Assembly: GCA_016713535.1 (NCBI GenBank)
Contig: JADJOY010000021.1
Coordinates: forward strand, 124,001 to 188,000
Length of the DNA: 64,000 bases
Reading direction: 5' to 3'
From: JADJOY01 sp016713535 [NCBI: Deltaproteobacteria bacterium]
GTDB taxonomy: Bacteria > JADJOY01
In this document: in pieces, positions 20,338 through 30,175 of the stretch
How positions within the stretch are numbered: the stretch's first letter is position 1
Layout of the letters: each line of letters starts with the position of its first letter
Program-made: the position numbers and the translations under genes
Notes under the pieces: model-generated
The model's input: the letters and a program-made list of their open reading frames with translations, nothing else
The model's database searches: none
Told to the model about the DNA's origin: nothing

Positions 20338-22374
20338 ATGAGCCCCAGCCGTCCCGTCTCCGACGCGCAGTCGGAGTTCCTCGTCGAGTCGGGGGATCTG
20401 GTCGACCGCATCAACGCACGCCTGCTCGCGCTCGCCGAGCTGCCACCCGGCGCGAGCCCGCCGCCCGAGACCCTCAACGAGATCTTCCGCGCCGCCCACA
20501 GCCTGAAGGGGCTGGCCGGGATGTTCGGCTTTCCGCTGGTCTCCGGGCTGAGCCACGAGCTCGAGAGCCTGCTCGACAGCTTGCGCCTCGGCCGGCTGCC
20601 GCTCGACCGCGACGTGGTCGATGTGCTGTTCGACGGCGTCGACCTCCTCACCACGCTCCTCGAGAAGCGCGAGTCCGATCCCGACGCGAGCGGGGCGATG
20701 GACGAGCTGACGCGGCGCCTCGCGCGCCTGCGCGAGGGCGAGCGCGAGGTCGATCGCGCGCGGATCTTCGTGGGTTACGTCCTCGATCCCGCGCTCCTCG
20801 CCGTGCTCTCGGAATACGAGCAGCATCGCCTCGGCGAGAACCTCACCGCCCCCGGCCGCGCGGTGTGGGAGGTGAAGGCGAGCTTCGACCTGATGACCTT
20901 CGACACCGGGCTGCTCGCCGCGCTCGAGGAGCTCCGCGCGCTCGGCGAGGTGGTCGCCTCGGTGCCTGATCCCGAGGTCATTGGTGGCGATTCGATCGGC
21001 TTCAAGATCCTCGTCGGGACCGCGCTGGACGAGCCCGAGGCGCGTGCGCGCCTCGGCGCCAGCGGACGTCGCGCCGAGCGCGTGCGGCCCACCATGCTCG
21101 GCGGCGCGCCGAGCGCGCCGCCTCCCGAGGCTGCTGCGTCCGTGGATCGTGCGCCGGCCGCGCCGGCGTCACCCGTTGCGCCCCGCGCCGCCGCAGGGTC
21201 GGCGGCTGGCCAGGCGATCCGGGTGGATCTGCCTCGTCTCGACGCCATGTTGAGCCTGGCCAGCGAGCTACTCCTGAGCCGCGCCGAGATCGGCCGCCTC
21301 GCCGAGGACCTGCGCACCGGACAGGCCGCCGCCAACGTCGGTGGTGAGCTGTGGCGCGCGAGCCAGCTCCTCGAGCGGCGGCTGCGCAGCCTCGAGGAGC
21401 TCATCCTCGACATCCGCATGGTGTCGCTCGAGCGTCTCTTCGAGCGCCTCGGCCGCGTCGTGTGGCGCGTCGCCGGTGATCTCCGCAAGGACGTGGAGTT
21501 GGTGTCGCGCGGCGCGGAGACCCGCCTCGACAAGCTCATCGTCGACGGCCTCGCCGATCCGCTGATGCACCTGATCCGCAACTCCATCGATCACGGCCTC
21601 GAGCCGGGCGAGGAGCGCGCCGGGGCGGGCAAGCGCGCCAAGGGCCAGATCGTGCTCGAGGCGCGTCAACAGGGCGGTCACGTGCTGATCTCGGTCGAGG
21701 ACGACGGGCGCGGCATCGACTGGACGTCGGTGCGCGCCAAGGCCGCCGAGCGCGGCTGGCTCGGCGCGGCGGCCGAGCCGGGCCCGGACGAGCTGGTCGA
21801 GCTGCTCTTCCGTCCCGGGTTCAGCACCCGTGACGTCGCCGACGAGGTGTCGGGGCGCGGGGTCGGGCTCGACGTCGTACGCAGCGACGTCGACGCGTTG
21901 CACGGCACCGTCCGCGTGGACTCACGGCGCGGCGCCGGCACGCGCGTCACTCTCACCGTACCGATGACCCTGGCGCGGGTGCGTGCGCTGATCGTCGGTG
22001 TGGGCGATCAGAGCTACGCCCTGCCGCTCGACGCCATCGAGCGCAGCGTCGCGCTCGACGACCTCGGCGCCCTCGGCGACGAGCCGCCGGCGCTCGTCGA
22101 CCTCGCCACGCTCCTCGACGTCCCGGCACGCGCGAGCGGGGACGAACCTCGCTGGGTGGTCGTGCTGGCACTCGGCCGGGAGCGCGTCGGAGTGGTGGTC
22201 GACGCCGTCGAGGGTCAGCAGGACGTGGTGGTGCGCGAGGTCGGTCCGCTGGTTTCCGGTATCCGCGGTATCGCCGGCGCCGCCGAGGTCGGGGAAGGGC
22301 GCACGCTGCTCCTGCTCGAGCCCACGGTGCTGCTCGCCGAGGGCGCACGGGCGGCTCGTCCCGGCGGCGCGTGA
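20338..22374 (+). CDS. cheA: Chemotaxis histidine kinase CheA
   Basis: 678 residues. Hpt domain with phospho-acceptor His54 (FRAAHSLKGLAGMFG), then a ~150-residue region, an Ala/Pro linker and a dimerisation segment. The HATPase has N box HLIRNSIDHGLE, G1 DDGRGID and G2 GRGVGLDVV. A C-terminal CheW-like regulatory domain ends the protein. It transfers phosphate to CheY-type or other receiver domains. The stop overlaps the next cheW by 4 nt (GTGA). There is no receptor, cheB, cheR or cheY in the same operon, so this may be an alternative chemosensory system; a lone CheY-like gene lies at 51.3 kb. Confidence 0.95.
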   Translation: MSPSRPVSDAQSEFLVESGDLVDRINARLLALAELPPGASPPPETLNEIFRAAHSLKGLAGMFGFPLVSGLSHELESLLDSLRLGRLPLDRDVVDVLFDGVDLLTTLLEKRESDPDASGAMDELTRRLARLREGEREVDRARIFVGYVLDPALLAVLSEYEQHRLGENLTAPGRAVWEVKASFDLMTFDTGLLAALEELRALGEVVASVPDPEVIGGDSIGFKILVGTALDEPEARARLGASGRRAERVRPTMLGGAPSAPPPEAAASVDRAPAAPASPVAPRAAAGSAAGQAIRVDLPRLDAMLSLASELLLSRAEIGRLAEDLRTGQAAANVGGELWRASQLLERRLRSLEELILDIRMVSLERLFERLGRVVWRVAGDLRKDVELVSRGAETRLDKLIVDGLADPLMHLIRNSIDHGLEPGEERAGAGKRAKGQIVLEARQQGGHVLISVEDDGRGIDWTSVRAKAAERGWLGAAAEPGPDELVELLFRPGFSTRDVADEVSGRGVGLDVVRSDVDALHGTVRVDSRRGAGTRVTLTVPMTLARVRALIVGVGDQSYALPLDAIERSVALDDLGALGDEPPALVDLATLLDVPARASGDEPRWVVVLALGRERVGVVVDAVEGQQDVVVREVGPLVSGIRGIAGAAEVGEGRTLLLLEPTVLLAEGARAARPGGA

Positions 22375-22961
22375 GCGGGCGCCGCGAGCTCGCCACCGAG
22401 GACGCGATCTTCGGTGGAAAGGTCGCGCCGGTGGCGACCCGCGCCACGCACCGCGAGCTGCTCCTCGTCGGCGGCCCCGGCCACATCCTCGCGATCCCGA
22501 TCACGGCCATCGAGGAGGTGACGCGACTTCCGCGCCACATCACCCGCGTGCCAGGCGCGCCGCCATCGTTGATCGGCCTCGCCAAGTGGCGTGCTCGGGT
22601 GGTGCCGGTGGTCGACCTGGGGCTCGGGGCGGGCCGCGACGCGAGCCTCACCGGGCCGCCGCCGCCGCTCATCCTGGTGCCATTCGAGGACGGGCGCGTG
22701 GGGTTCGTGGTGGAGCGGATCCTCGGCACCTGCCGCGTCCCCGAGGGCGCGATCGTCGAGCCGAGCCCGGAGGTGGCCGCGGCGAGCGGGCTCGACGTGG
22801 TCAGCGTGCTCGAGCTCGTGCCGGAGCGGCTCGACGAGGCCTCGCACGTGCCGCCCTCGGTCCGCGAGCGCTGCCGGCTGCCCATCGTCGATCTCGACGG
22901 CGCGTTGCGCCGCCTGGCTGCGCGGATGCCGGCGCGGTTTCCGGGAGCGCATGCCGAATGA
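22371..22961 (+). CDS. cheW: CheW-like coupling protein 1
   Basis: 196 residues from a GTG overlapping the cheA stop. One CheW SH3-like domain: ELLLVGGPGHILAIPITAIEEVTRLP, then VPGAPPSLIGLAKWRARVVPVVDLG, the typical strand pattern where an Arg precedes the PVVDL strand. The C-terminal ~50 residues (VLELVPERLDEASHVPP onward) extend beyond a minimal CheW. Couples CheA to receptors. Confidence 0.88.
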   Translation: MSGRRELATEDAIFGGKVAPVATRATHRELLLVGGPGHILAIPITAIEEVTRLPRHITRVPGAPPSLIGLAKWRARVVPVVDLGLGAGRDASLTGPPPPLILVPFEDGRVGFVVERILGTCRVPEGAIVEPSPEVAAASGLDVVSVLELVPERLDEASHVPPSVRERCRLPIVDLDGALRRLAARMPARFPGAHAE

Positions 22962-23476
22962 ACCCGCCGCTCGTCGCGAGCCGTGCGCGCACCTCGTCGT
23001 CGTCCGCGACGGAGGCGTTCGTGGTGGTGCGTGTGGGCGGCTACTGCGCGGCGTGGCCCGTCCACGACGTCCGCGAAGTGCGCCTCCCGGTGCCGCTGGT
23101 GCGCGACCCCGCGTTGCCCGCGTTCGCCGACGGCGCGCTGCTGCTCCGGCGCGCGCTGGTACCGGTCGTCGACCTTCGCCACCGCTGGTCGGTCGCGCCC
23201 TCGGCCGAGGTCGGTGACCGGATCGTGCTGACGCGCGTGGCCCCTTTCGTGATCGGCTTCGTCGTCGACGAGGTGCTCGCGGTGGTGCGCGCGCCGGCGC
23301 GCGTGCCGTCGCCAGCGGTGGCGCTGCCGCCCAGGCTCGAGCGCCACGTGGTACGCGCCGTCATCACCCTCACGCGGGTCGACCGGACTCCCGCCGGCGA
23401 GGCCTTCGTGGTGACGCCGGCCGAGGTCCTCGACGAGTCCGAACGCGTCGCGCTGGGCACGCCGTCGAGGTCCTGA
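22958..23476 (+). CDS. cheW: CheW-like coupling protein 2
   Basis: 172 residues, ATG overlapping the previous stop by 4 nt. Single CheW domain ([57 protein letters not shown]). It diverges strongly from the preceding CheW, so the pair is not a recent duplication. Last gene of the cheA-cheW-cheW operon. leuS starts 95 bp later. Confidence 0.88.
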   Translation: MNPPLVASRARTSSSSATEAFVVVRVGGYCAAWPVHDVREVRLPVPLVRDPALPAFADGALLLRRALVPVVDLRHRWSVAPSAEVGDRIVLTRVAPFVIGFVVDEVLAVVRAPARVPSPAVALPPRLERHVVRAVITLTRVDRTPAGEAFVVTPAEVLDESERVALGTPSRS

Positions 23477-23571
23477 AACACGGGCGGCGAGGGCGATTGC
23501 ATTACCCTCGACCGCTTCCTATTCTTGCTCGCTCGCCCCATTTTCGCCCCTCGAGCACCCTCGTCCCTCCC

Positions 23572-26079
23572 ATGGAACGCGAACGCGAACGTTACGAGCC
23601 CGCCTCGATCGAGGCGAAGTGGCAGCAGACCTGGGAACGCGAGCGCGCCTTCCACGCCCGCGAGGACTCGCCGCGGCCGAAGTTCTACTGCCTCGAGATG
23701 TTCCCGTACCCCTCGGGCCGCATCCACATGGGCCACGTCCGCAACTACGCGATCGGCGACGTGATCGCGCGCACCAAGCGCATGCGCGGCTTCGAGGTGC
23801 TGCACCCGATCGGCTGGGACGCGTTCGGCTTGCCGGCGGAGAACGCGGCGATCTCGCGAGGCGTCCATCCGGCGCGCTGGACCCGCGACAACATCGACAC
23901 GATGCGCGCCCAGCTCAAGCGGCTCGGCTTCTCGTACGACTGGGAGCGCGAGATCGCGACCTGCGACGCGAGCTACTACCGCTGGGAGCAGCAGGTGTTC
24001 CTCGAGCTGCTCGAGCGTGGGCTCGCCTACCGCAAGCGGGCGATCCTCAACTCGTGCACCGCATGCGGCACCGTGCTCGCCAACGAGCAGGTGGTGAACG
24101 GCATGTGCTGGCGTCACACCGACCTGCCGGTCACGCCGCTCGAGCGCGACGTGTGGTTCCTGAAGACCACCGCCTACGCCGAGGCGCTGCTGGCCGGCCT
24201 CGACGGCCTCACCGAGTGGCCCGACGCGGTGCGCACCATGCAGCGCGAGTGGATCGGCAAGAGCCACGGCGCACGCGTGAAGTTCCCGCACGTGGGACGC
24301 GCCGGCGAGTTCGTCGAGGTCTTCACCACCCGCCCGGACACCCTCTACGGCGTCACGTTCATGAGCCTCGCCGCCGAGCACCCGCTCGCCCGCGAGCTCT
24401 CCGCCGGCACCGAGCAGGAAGCGCCCGTGCGCGAGTTCGTGGAGCGCATCCTGCGCGAGGACAAGCACCTGAGGGGCGCCGAGGTCACCACCAAGGAAGG
24501 CGTCTTCACCGGCGGTTACTGCGAGAACCCGCTCGCCGGTGAGCGCGTGCCGATCTACGTGACCAACTTCGTGGTCTACGAATACGGCACCGGCGCGGTG
24601 ATGGCGGTGCCGGCCCACGACCAGCGCGACTTCGACTTCGCCAGGGTCTACGGGCTGCCGGTCCAGGTCGTGATCCAGCCGCCCGAGGGCGGGCTCACGA
24701 GCGCGAGCCTGGAGGCCGCGTACGAAGGGCCGGGCACGATGTTCGCCTCGGCCGAGTTCACCGGAACGCCCAGCGAAGACGGCAAGCGCGGCGTCGCCGC
24801 CAAGCTCGCGAGCCTGGGTCGCGGCGGGCCCGAGATCACCTACCGGCTCCGCGACTGGGGCATCTCGCGGCAACGCTACTGGGGCACGCCGATCCCGGTG
24901 ATCCACTGCACCGCGTGCGGCATCGTCCCGGTGCCGGCGAAGGACCTGCCGGTGGTGCTGCCCGAGGACCTCGACCTGCTCGAGAACGGCCGCTCGCCGC
25001 TGCCCGCGAGCGAGCGCTTCTACGCGGTGAGCTGCCCCAGGTGCGGCGGCGCCGCGCGCCGCGACACCGACACCATGGACACGTTCGTGGAGTCGAGCTG
25101 GTACCAGCTGCGCTTCACGAGCCCGCGGCTCGAGACCGCGATCCTCGACGAGCGCGCCGCCAAGTGGGCGCCGGTCGACCAGTACATCGGCGGCATCGAG
25201 CACGCTTGTCTGCACCTCATCTACGCGCGGTTCTTCACCCGCGCGCTTCACGACCTCGGCCACGTCTCCCTGGACGAGCCCTTCGCCGGGCTCCTGACCC
25301 AGGGCATGGTGCTCAACAAGCACCTCGACAAGACGACCGGCGAGGAACGCTGGATCAAGATGAGCAAGTCGCTCGGCAACGTCGTCGACCCCGACGAGAT
25401 GATCCGTGGCGTCGGCGCCGACGCGGTGCGGATGTTCATGCTCTTCACGGCTCCGCCCGAGAACGACCTCAAGTGGAGCGACGAAGGCATCCGCGGTGCG
25501 AGCCGTTTCCTGACCCGCATCTGGCGCGGCCTGCTCGTGGAGCTCGACATGCTCACGAGCGCAGCCGCCGCGACCTCGATCGAGGGACTCGAGGGTGCCG
25601 ACCTCGAGCTCTACCGCAAGGCGCACTGGGCGATCGAGCGCGTCACCCACGACATCGACGCGCGCTATCAGTTCAACACCGCGATCGCGGCGCTCCACGA
25701 GCTCGCCAACGTCCTCGACGAGCCAGGGGCCGCGCCGGCGGTGCGGCGCTTCGCCTACGAGACGCTGCTGGTGCTGCTCCATCCGTTCGCACCGCACGTC
25801 ACCGAGGAGCTCTGGGAGCGCCTCGGCCACGCCGATCACCTGGTCTTCCACCCGTGGCCGTCCGCGGATCCCGCGGCACTCACGTCCGACGAGGTCCAGC
25901 TGGTCGTGCAGGTGAACGGTAAGCTGCGCGGCCGCGTCACCGTGGCGACCAGCGCCACCGAAGACGAAGTGCGCGCCGCGGCGCTCGCCGACGCCAAGGT
26001 GCAGCCGTTCCTCGAGGGCAAGTCCGTGGTGAAGGTGGTGGTCGTGCCGGGGCGCCTCGTCAACGTGGTCGTGAGATGA
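23572..26079 (+). CDS. leuS: Leucyl-tRNA synthetase
   Basis: 835 residues from ATG 23572 ([19 protein letters not shown]). Class I signatures: HMGH at 52-55 within [14 protein letters not shown], and KMSKS at 596-600 ([15 protein letters not shown]). The CP1 editing domain carries the conserved [12 protein letters not shown]. Charges tRNA-Leu. An upstream in-frame start at 23497 lacks family similarity. Its stop overlaps lptE by 4 nt, a common leuS-lptE arrangement in Gram-negative bacteria. Confidence 0.97.
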   Translation: MERERERYEPASIEAKWQQTWERERAFHAREDSPRPKFYCLEMFPYPSGRIHMGHVRNYAIGDVIARTKRMRGFEVLHPIGWDAFGLPAENAAISRGVHPARWTRDNIDTMRAQLKRLGFSYDWEREIATCDASYYRWEQQVFLELLERGLAYRKRAILNSCTACGTVLANEQVVNGMCWRHTDLPVTPLERDVWFLKTTAYAEALLAGLDGLTEWPDAVRTMQREWIGKSHGARVKFPHVGRAGEFVEVFTTRPDTLYGVTFMSLAAEHPLARELSAGTEQEAPVREFVERILREDKHLRGAEVTTKEGVFTGGYCENPLAGERVPIYVTNFVVYEYGTGAVMAVPAHDQRDFDFARVYGLPVQVVIQPPEGGLTSASLEAAYEGPGTMFASAEFTGTPSEDGKRGVAAKLASLGRGGPEITYRLRDWGISRQRYWGTPIPVIHCTACGIVPVPAKDLPVVLPEDLDLLENGRSPLPASERFYAVSCPRCGGAARRDTDTMDTFVESSWYQLRFTSPRLETAILDERAAKWAPVDQYIGGIEHACLHLIYARFFTRALHDLGHVSLDEPFAGLLTQGMVLNKHLDKTTGEERWIKMSKSLGNVVDPDEMIRGVGADAVRMFMLFTAPPENDLKWSDEGIRGASRFLTRIWRGLLVELDMLTSAAAATSIEGLEGADLELYRKAHWAIERVTHDIDARYQFNTAIAALHELANVLDEPGAAPAVRRFAYETLLVLLHPFAPHVTEELWERLGHADHLVFHPWPSADPAALTSDEVQLVVQVNGKLRGRVTVATSATEDEVRAAALADAKVQPFLEGKSVVKVVVVPGRLVNVVVR

Positions 26080-26669
26080 CGACCGTGGCGCGAGTGCGCT
26101 GCTGGCTCGCCGTCGTGGCGCTCGGCGTCACGATCGCGGGCTGTGGCTACGGGTTCCAGGGCACCGGTAACGCTCTACCCAAGGACATCGTCACCGTCGC
26201 GATCCCGATCTTCCGCAACGACAGCGACTTCGAGGGGATCGAGCTCGACTTCACCGAGGCGCTCATCCAGCAGTTCGTGCGCGGGCGCCAGATCCGGGTG
26301 GTCGACGACGTCACCGACGCCAGCGCGGTGGTGAAGGGGCTGGTGCGGCGCGTGCGCCTGCGCGCCGTGTCCTTCTCCGAGACCGACCAGGCCCTCGAGG
26401 CGCAGATGATCGTGGTGATCGCGCTCGCCCTCGAGCGCACCAGCGACGGCAAGGTGCTGTGGAGCGACGCCGGGATCTCCGACCGCGAGGAGTTCGCGGT
26501 GACCGCGGACGCGGTGGTGACCAACTCGCCCGAGTTCATCGGCCGCGACACCACCTTCAACAACCTCGACGACATCGAGGTCGCCCAGGACGAGGCGCAG
26601 GTGGCGGTCGAGCGGCTCTCGAAGCGGATGTCGAAGGCGATCTACCAGCGCATGCTGGAAGACTTCTGA
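26076..26669 (+). CDS. lptE: LPS assembly lipoprotein LptE
   Basis: 197 residues. Lipobox IAGC after a short hydrophobic signal, then [25 protein letters not shown], typical of LptE. It plugs the LptD barrel that places LPS in the outer leaflet. The middle ([21 protein letters not shown]) matches the LptE fold. The leuS-lptE coupling supports the call. Implies an LPS-bearing or LPS-like outer membrane. Confidence 0.85.
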   Translation: MTTVARVRCWLAVVALGVTIAGCGYGFQGTGNALPKDIVTVAIPIFRNDSDFEGIELDFTEALIQQFVRGRQIRVVDDVTDASAVVKGLVRRVRLRAVSFSETDQALEAQMIVVIALALERTSDGKVLWSDAGISDREEFAVTADAVVTNSPEFIGRDTTFNNLDDIEVAQDEAQVAVERLSKRMSKAIYQRMLEDF

Positions 26670-26727
26670 AGCGGTGGGCTGGGCGGGCCGCGCCCGGCGG
26701 CGCGCTCGGACGCCACCGTGGAGACAC

Positions 26728-26761
26728 GAACGGCGCCGCGGCGAAACGCCGGGCGCCGTTC
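26728..26761. terminator. Bidirectional hairpin between lptE and rpsT
   Basis: A 10-bp arm GAACGGCGCC pairs with GGCGCCGTTC, extended inside by CGGCG-AAA-CGCCG with a single bulge. It sits between convergent genes and could terminate both. No U tract on either side. Confidence 0.5.
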
Positions 26762-26799
26762 AGGCGAGGCTCGTCCCCGGGATGGGAACGCGAACCGGA

Positions 26800-27075
26800 T
26801 CAGGACTTGGGGGAGGCCTTGGCCGCCGCCTGCTTGGCGAGGCGCGAGGCGCGCCGCGCGGCGGTCTTGCGGTGCAGCACGCCCTTGCGGGCGGCGCGGG
26901 CGAGCTCGCTCTCGGCGGTGCGGGCGGCCGTGGTCGCCACCGCCACGTCGGTACCCTCGATCGCCTCGCGGGCCTTGCGTACGAAGGTCCGGATGCGCGC
27001 GCGAACCTGGCGGTTGCGGGCCTGACGCTTGAGACTCTGCCGATTTCGTTTGAGCGCTGAAACGTGATCCGCCAC
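26800..27075 (-). CDS. rpsT: 30S ribosomal protein S20
   Basis: 91 residues, GTG start with AGGAG 6 nt upstream. Highly basic helical protein beginning ADHVSALKRNRQSLKRQARNRQ, with KGVLHRKTAARRASRLAK at the C-terminal half, as in bS20. Binds 16S rRNA early in 30S assembly. Divergent from murJ (155 bp between starts), a frequent rpsT-murJ neighbourhood. Confidence 0.96.
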   Translation of the reverse strand: MADHVSALKRNRQSLKRQARNRQVRARIRTFVRKAREAIEGTDVAVATTAARTAESELARAARKGVLHRKTAARRASRLAKQAAAKASPKS

Positions 27076-27229
27076 GGGGAACTCCTTCGACGTCGGTGTC
27101 GCGAAACGCGATGAGAAACACGAAGGTAAAACAGACCGCGGCGCGTCGTGTCAACCCGTCGGGGCTGGCGCGGCGGCCGGCGCGGCCGCCCCGACGAGGC
27201 GCGCCGCCGCCCGCCGCCAGGATCGAGCC

Positions 27230-28840
27230 GTGAGCGAGAACCAGCGGGTTGTGCGGGCGGCGGGCCTGGTCGCGGGAGTCACCCTGGTGAGCCGGGTGCT
27301 CGGGATGCTGCGCGACATGGCGATCGCCCACGTCTTCGGCGCCACCCCCGCCGCCGACGCGTTCTGGGTGGCGCTGCGGATCCCCAACACGCTGCGCCGG
27401 CTCTTCGGCGAGGGCACGCTGACCGTCGCGATGGTGCCGGTCCTGCGCGAGGCCCGCACCCGCCAGGGCGACGCCGGCGCGCTCCGCATCGCGCGGATCA
27501 CGTGGTCCTACTTCGCGGTGGTGGTGCTGGCCGTCGGCCTGGTGGGCTCGGCGCTGTCACCGCTGGTGGTGCGACTGCTCGCGCCCGGCTTCCTCCGGGA
27601 CCCCGAGCGGCTCGCCCTCGCCACCCAGCTCCTCTACGTGACCTTCCCGTACCTGATCTTCATCGGGCTCGTGGGACTGCTCCAGGGCGTGCTCAACGCC
27701 TTCGACCACTTCTTCCTGCCGGCCTTCCACCCCATCCTCTACAACGTCGCGCTCCTCACCGGCGCCTTGGTGATGGCGCGCTTCTTCGACCCGCCGATCC
27801 TCGGGCTGGCGTGGGCGGTGATCCTCGCGGGCGTGCTGCAGCTCGTCGCCCACGGGCCGGTGCTGCGCGAGCTCGGCTTCCGGGTGACGCCGCTCTTCAC
27901 CCGTGGCGATCCGGCGGTGGCCACGATCCTGCGGCTGCTCGGCCCCGCGACCTTCGGCATCGCGATCTACCAGGCGAACGTGTTCATGGGGACGCTGCTC
28001 GCCTCGTGGCTGGTGCCGGGCGCGATCTCGTGGCTCCACTACGCCGACCGCGTGTTCCAGCTCCCGCTCGGGCTGTTCGTGATCGCGCTCTCGACCGCGA
28101 TGCTGCCGACCCTCTCGTCGCAGGCGCACGAGGGGCGCAGCCGCGACCTGCGCGACACCACCGAGACCGCGGTGCGGGTGATCCTGTTCCTCACGGTTCC
28201 CTCGGCGGTGGCGCTCTTGTGCCTCGCCACCCCGGTGGTGAGCGTGATCTTCCGTCGCGGCGTGTTCGTCGCTCACGACGTGGTCATGACCGCCCGCGCG
28301 CTCGAGCTCTACGCTCTCGGCCTGGTGCCGATCGCGGCGGGGCGGATCCTGACGCAGGTCTTCTACTCGTCGCAGGATCCGCGCGCGCCGGCGCGCATCG
28401 CCGCGATCGCGTTCGGCGTGAACCTGGCGGCGAGCCTGGCGCTGATGCCGTCCCTCGGTCACGGCGGGCTGGCACTCGCGACCTCGATCTCGGCGTGGGT
28501 GCAGCTCGCGATCACGTACACCGTGCTGCGGCGCCGGTGGCTGCGTGACCTCGACGGCCGCGGGCTGCTCCGCGCCGCCGCACGCATGGTGGCGTCGTGC
28601 GTGCCGATGGTGCTGTGGGCGCGCTGGATCGGCACGCGCATCGACTGGCTCGCGCCGGGCTCGGTGGTGGTGGCGGTCGCGTGGCTGGGCGTCGGAGTGC
28701 TGGGCGGGGTCGCGCTCTACCTCGTGGCCCAGCGAGCACTCCGCAGCCCGGAGCTCGCGGCCCTGTTCGAGGGCGTGCGCCTCAAGCGCGCCGGCGTCAA
28801 GGCGAGCGAGGCGATCCGCTGGGACTCGCCCGGCGAGTGA
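27230..28840 (+). CDS. murJ: Lipid II flippase MurJ
   Basis: 536 residues from GTG 27230. MATE-like polytopic membrane protein with about 14 predicted helices. The N-terminus VSRVLGMLRDMAIAHVFGATPAADAFWVALRIPNTLRRLFGEG is the MurJ signature and contains the conserved Arg residues of the central cavity. Moves lipid II across the inner membrane for peptidoglycan synthesis. The C-terminal Gly/Val-rich helices are typical. Its last 44 bp overlap the convergent secreted-protein gene. Confidence 0.96.
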   Translation: MSENQRVVRAAGLVAGVTLVSRVLGMLRDMAIAHVFGATPAADAFWVALRIPNTLRRLFGEGTLTVAMVPVLREARTRQGDAGALRIARITWSYFAVVVLAVGLVGSALSPLVVRLLAPGFLRDPERLALATQLLYVTFPYLIFIGLVGLLQGVLNAFDHFFLPAFHPILYNVALLTGALVMARFFDPPILGLAWAVILAGVLQLVAHGPVLRELGFRVTPLFTRGDPAVATILRLLGPATFGIAIYQANVFMGTLLASWLVPGAISWLHYADRVFQLPLGLFVIALSTAMLPTLSSQAHEGRSRDLRDTTETAVRVILFLTVPSAVALLCLATPVVSVIFRRGVFVAHDVVMTARALELYALGLVPIAAGRILTQVFYSSQDPRAPARIAAIAFGVNLAASLALMPSLGHGGLALATSISAWVQLAITYTVLRRRWLRDLDGRGLLRAAARMVASCVPMVLWARWIGTRIDWLAPGSVVVAVAWLGVGVLGGVALYLVAQRALRSPELAALFEGVRLKRAGVKASEAIRWDSPGE

Positions 28841-29915
28841 CGAGACGCCGCAGGCCGGGGAGAGCGACGAGCGCCGCCAGCATGGCGCCGATCGTCCCCA
28901 GCCGCGCCGTCGGCGTCTCGACGACGCGGCCGCAGCCGGCCTGCACCTCGATGGTGATGGGGTTGTCGAACAGTCCGTCGAACAGCACCGGATAGAGAGA
29001 CAGCTCGTCGCGGTACGCGGCCCCCATGGCGATCGTGGAGCGGTTGATGCCGGCGCAGAACATGCCGCCGTACACCCACTGGAACTCGTCGCCTTGCCCC
29101 TCGCTCGACTGGTTGACCTTGATCGAGGGCGACGGATCGCAGTAGGTCGCGCCGCCGTTGCCGGCGCAGGTCCGGTCCACCTGGTACGCCGTGACGAGGT
29201 GGTCCGGCGGATTGAGGCCCCAGTCCTGCATCGTCGTGGACGTGTCGGAGTAGCCCGGCTGCGGCGCGCTCGGACCGTCGAAGATCCAGCTCCTGCACAG
29301 CCACAGCGAGTTGCGCAGCGTGTTGAGCGTGCCGCGCAGGATCCGGTCCTGGCCGTCGTTCTGCTTCTGCAGCAAGAGCCCCGCGTCCTTCACGTCGTAG
29401 TCGGACGAGTAGGAGAGCGGGCCCCACGGGCCGCAGTAGAGCGTGGTCTTGTCGTACGGGTTCACGCCGGGCGTGCCGGTGACGTATTCGCAGATGAGAA
29501 GGCGCGTCGTCGTGATCGAGCCGCCGGGCCCGACGATCGCCTGCGCCGGGTTGAGGCTCAGGCTCCACTTGCCGGTGAAGTCGACCGGCACGGCGCTCGC
29601 GATGTTGATCGGCGTGTTGTTGCCCTTCGTGAGCCAGAGGCTGAGCTTCTTGCCGTCCGTGGGCTTCGCGTAGCCGAAGAGGTAGGTGAGGTTGTTGCCG
29701 CTGCCGGACGAGACGCCGGTGGTGTCGCCGCTCATCTTGAACTGCACGGCATAGGTGGGGCCGTTGTAGATGCCGTCGATGACGCCGGTCGGCGCCGGAT
29801 CGCCGGGATCCCAGTAGGCCGTGGCCTGGGGAGTGGCGGCGCGTGCGGCGAGCGGCGCGCACAGGATCATCGCGGTCACCGCGCGCCGCAGCCAGGGGGA
29901 GCTCGAGGTGGACAT
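28797..29915 (-). CDS. Secreted protein of unknown function with C-terminal hydrophobic anchor
   Basis: 372 residues from ATG 29915, chosen because GGAGG lies 5 nt upstream and a signal peptide follows directly (AVTAMILCAPLAARAA). The mature part is rich in Thr, Gly, Asn and Asp with several Cys residues and no motif I recognise. The C-terminus has a hydrophobic helix (LGTIGAMLAALVALPGL) and an RRLVTRR tail, like PEP-CTERM-type sorting signals. The same design ends the protein at 5549. Upstream frame extension to 30107 is low-complexity and rejected. Overlaps murJ by 44 bp tail to tail. Confidence 0.7.
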   Translation of the reverse strand: MSTSSSPWLRRAVTAMILCAPLAARAATPQATAYWDPGDPAPTGVIDGIYNGPTYAVQFKMSGDTTGVSSGSGNNLTYLFGYAKPTDGKKLSLWLTKGNNTPINIASAVPVDFTGKWSLSLNPAQAIVGPGGSITTTRLLICEYVTGTPGVNPYDKTTLYCGPWGPLSYSSDYDVKDAGLLLQKQNDGQDRILRGTLNTLRNSLWLCRSWIFDGPSAPQPGYSDTSTTMQDWGLNPPDHLVTAYQVDRTCAGNGGATYCDPSPSIKVNQSSEGQGDEFQWVYGGMFCAGINRSTIAMGAAYRDELSLYPVLFDGLFDNPITIEVQAGCGRVVETPTARLGTIGAMLAALVALPGLRRLVTRRASPSGSPRSP

Positions 29916-30175
29916 CGCATCCTCCGATGGGGTCGCTCGCGCGAGGACGGCGCGGCGCGACGTGCGCCGCGGGCTCGGTGAGCTCGACGCCGCGCGGTTG
30001 TGCCAGGCGCGTGCCTCTCGCGTACCCCGGCTTTCGGTGGAAAATCGCGGATCCGCGCCGTCGGCGGCCTCTCGTCCCGCTCGCCGGTGAGACACCCGCC
30101 GGCTCACGGGTGGAACGCCCGGGACTTCCGGGACGGTCGAGACAGCGCTCCGCCGCGCGGACTACCCTTCGCCCG

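Noticed and set aside
23041-25851. A 936-codon open frame antisense to cheW and leuS
   Set aside because: High GC keeps the antisense phase free of stops. The peptide is low-complexity and leuS on the other strand has every family motif.
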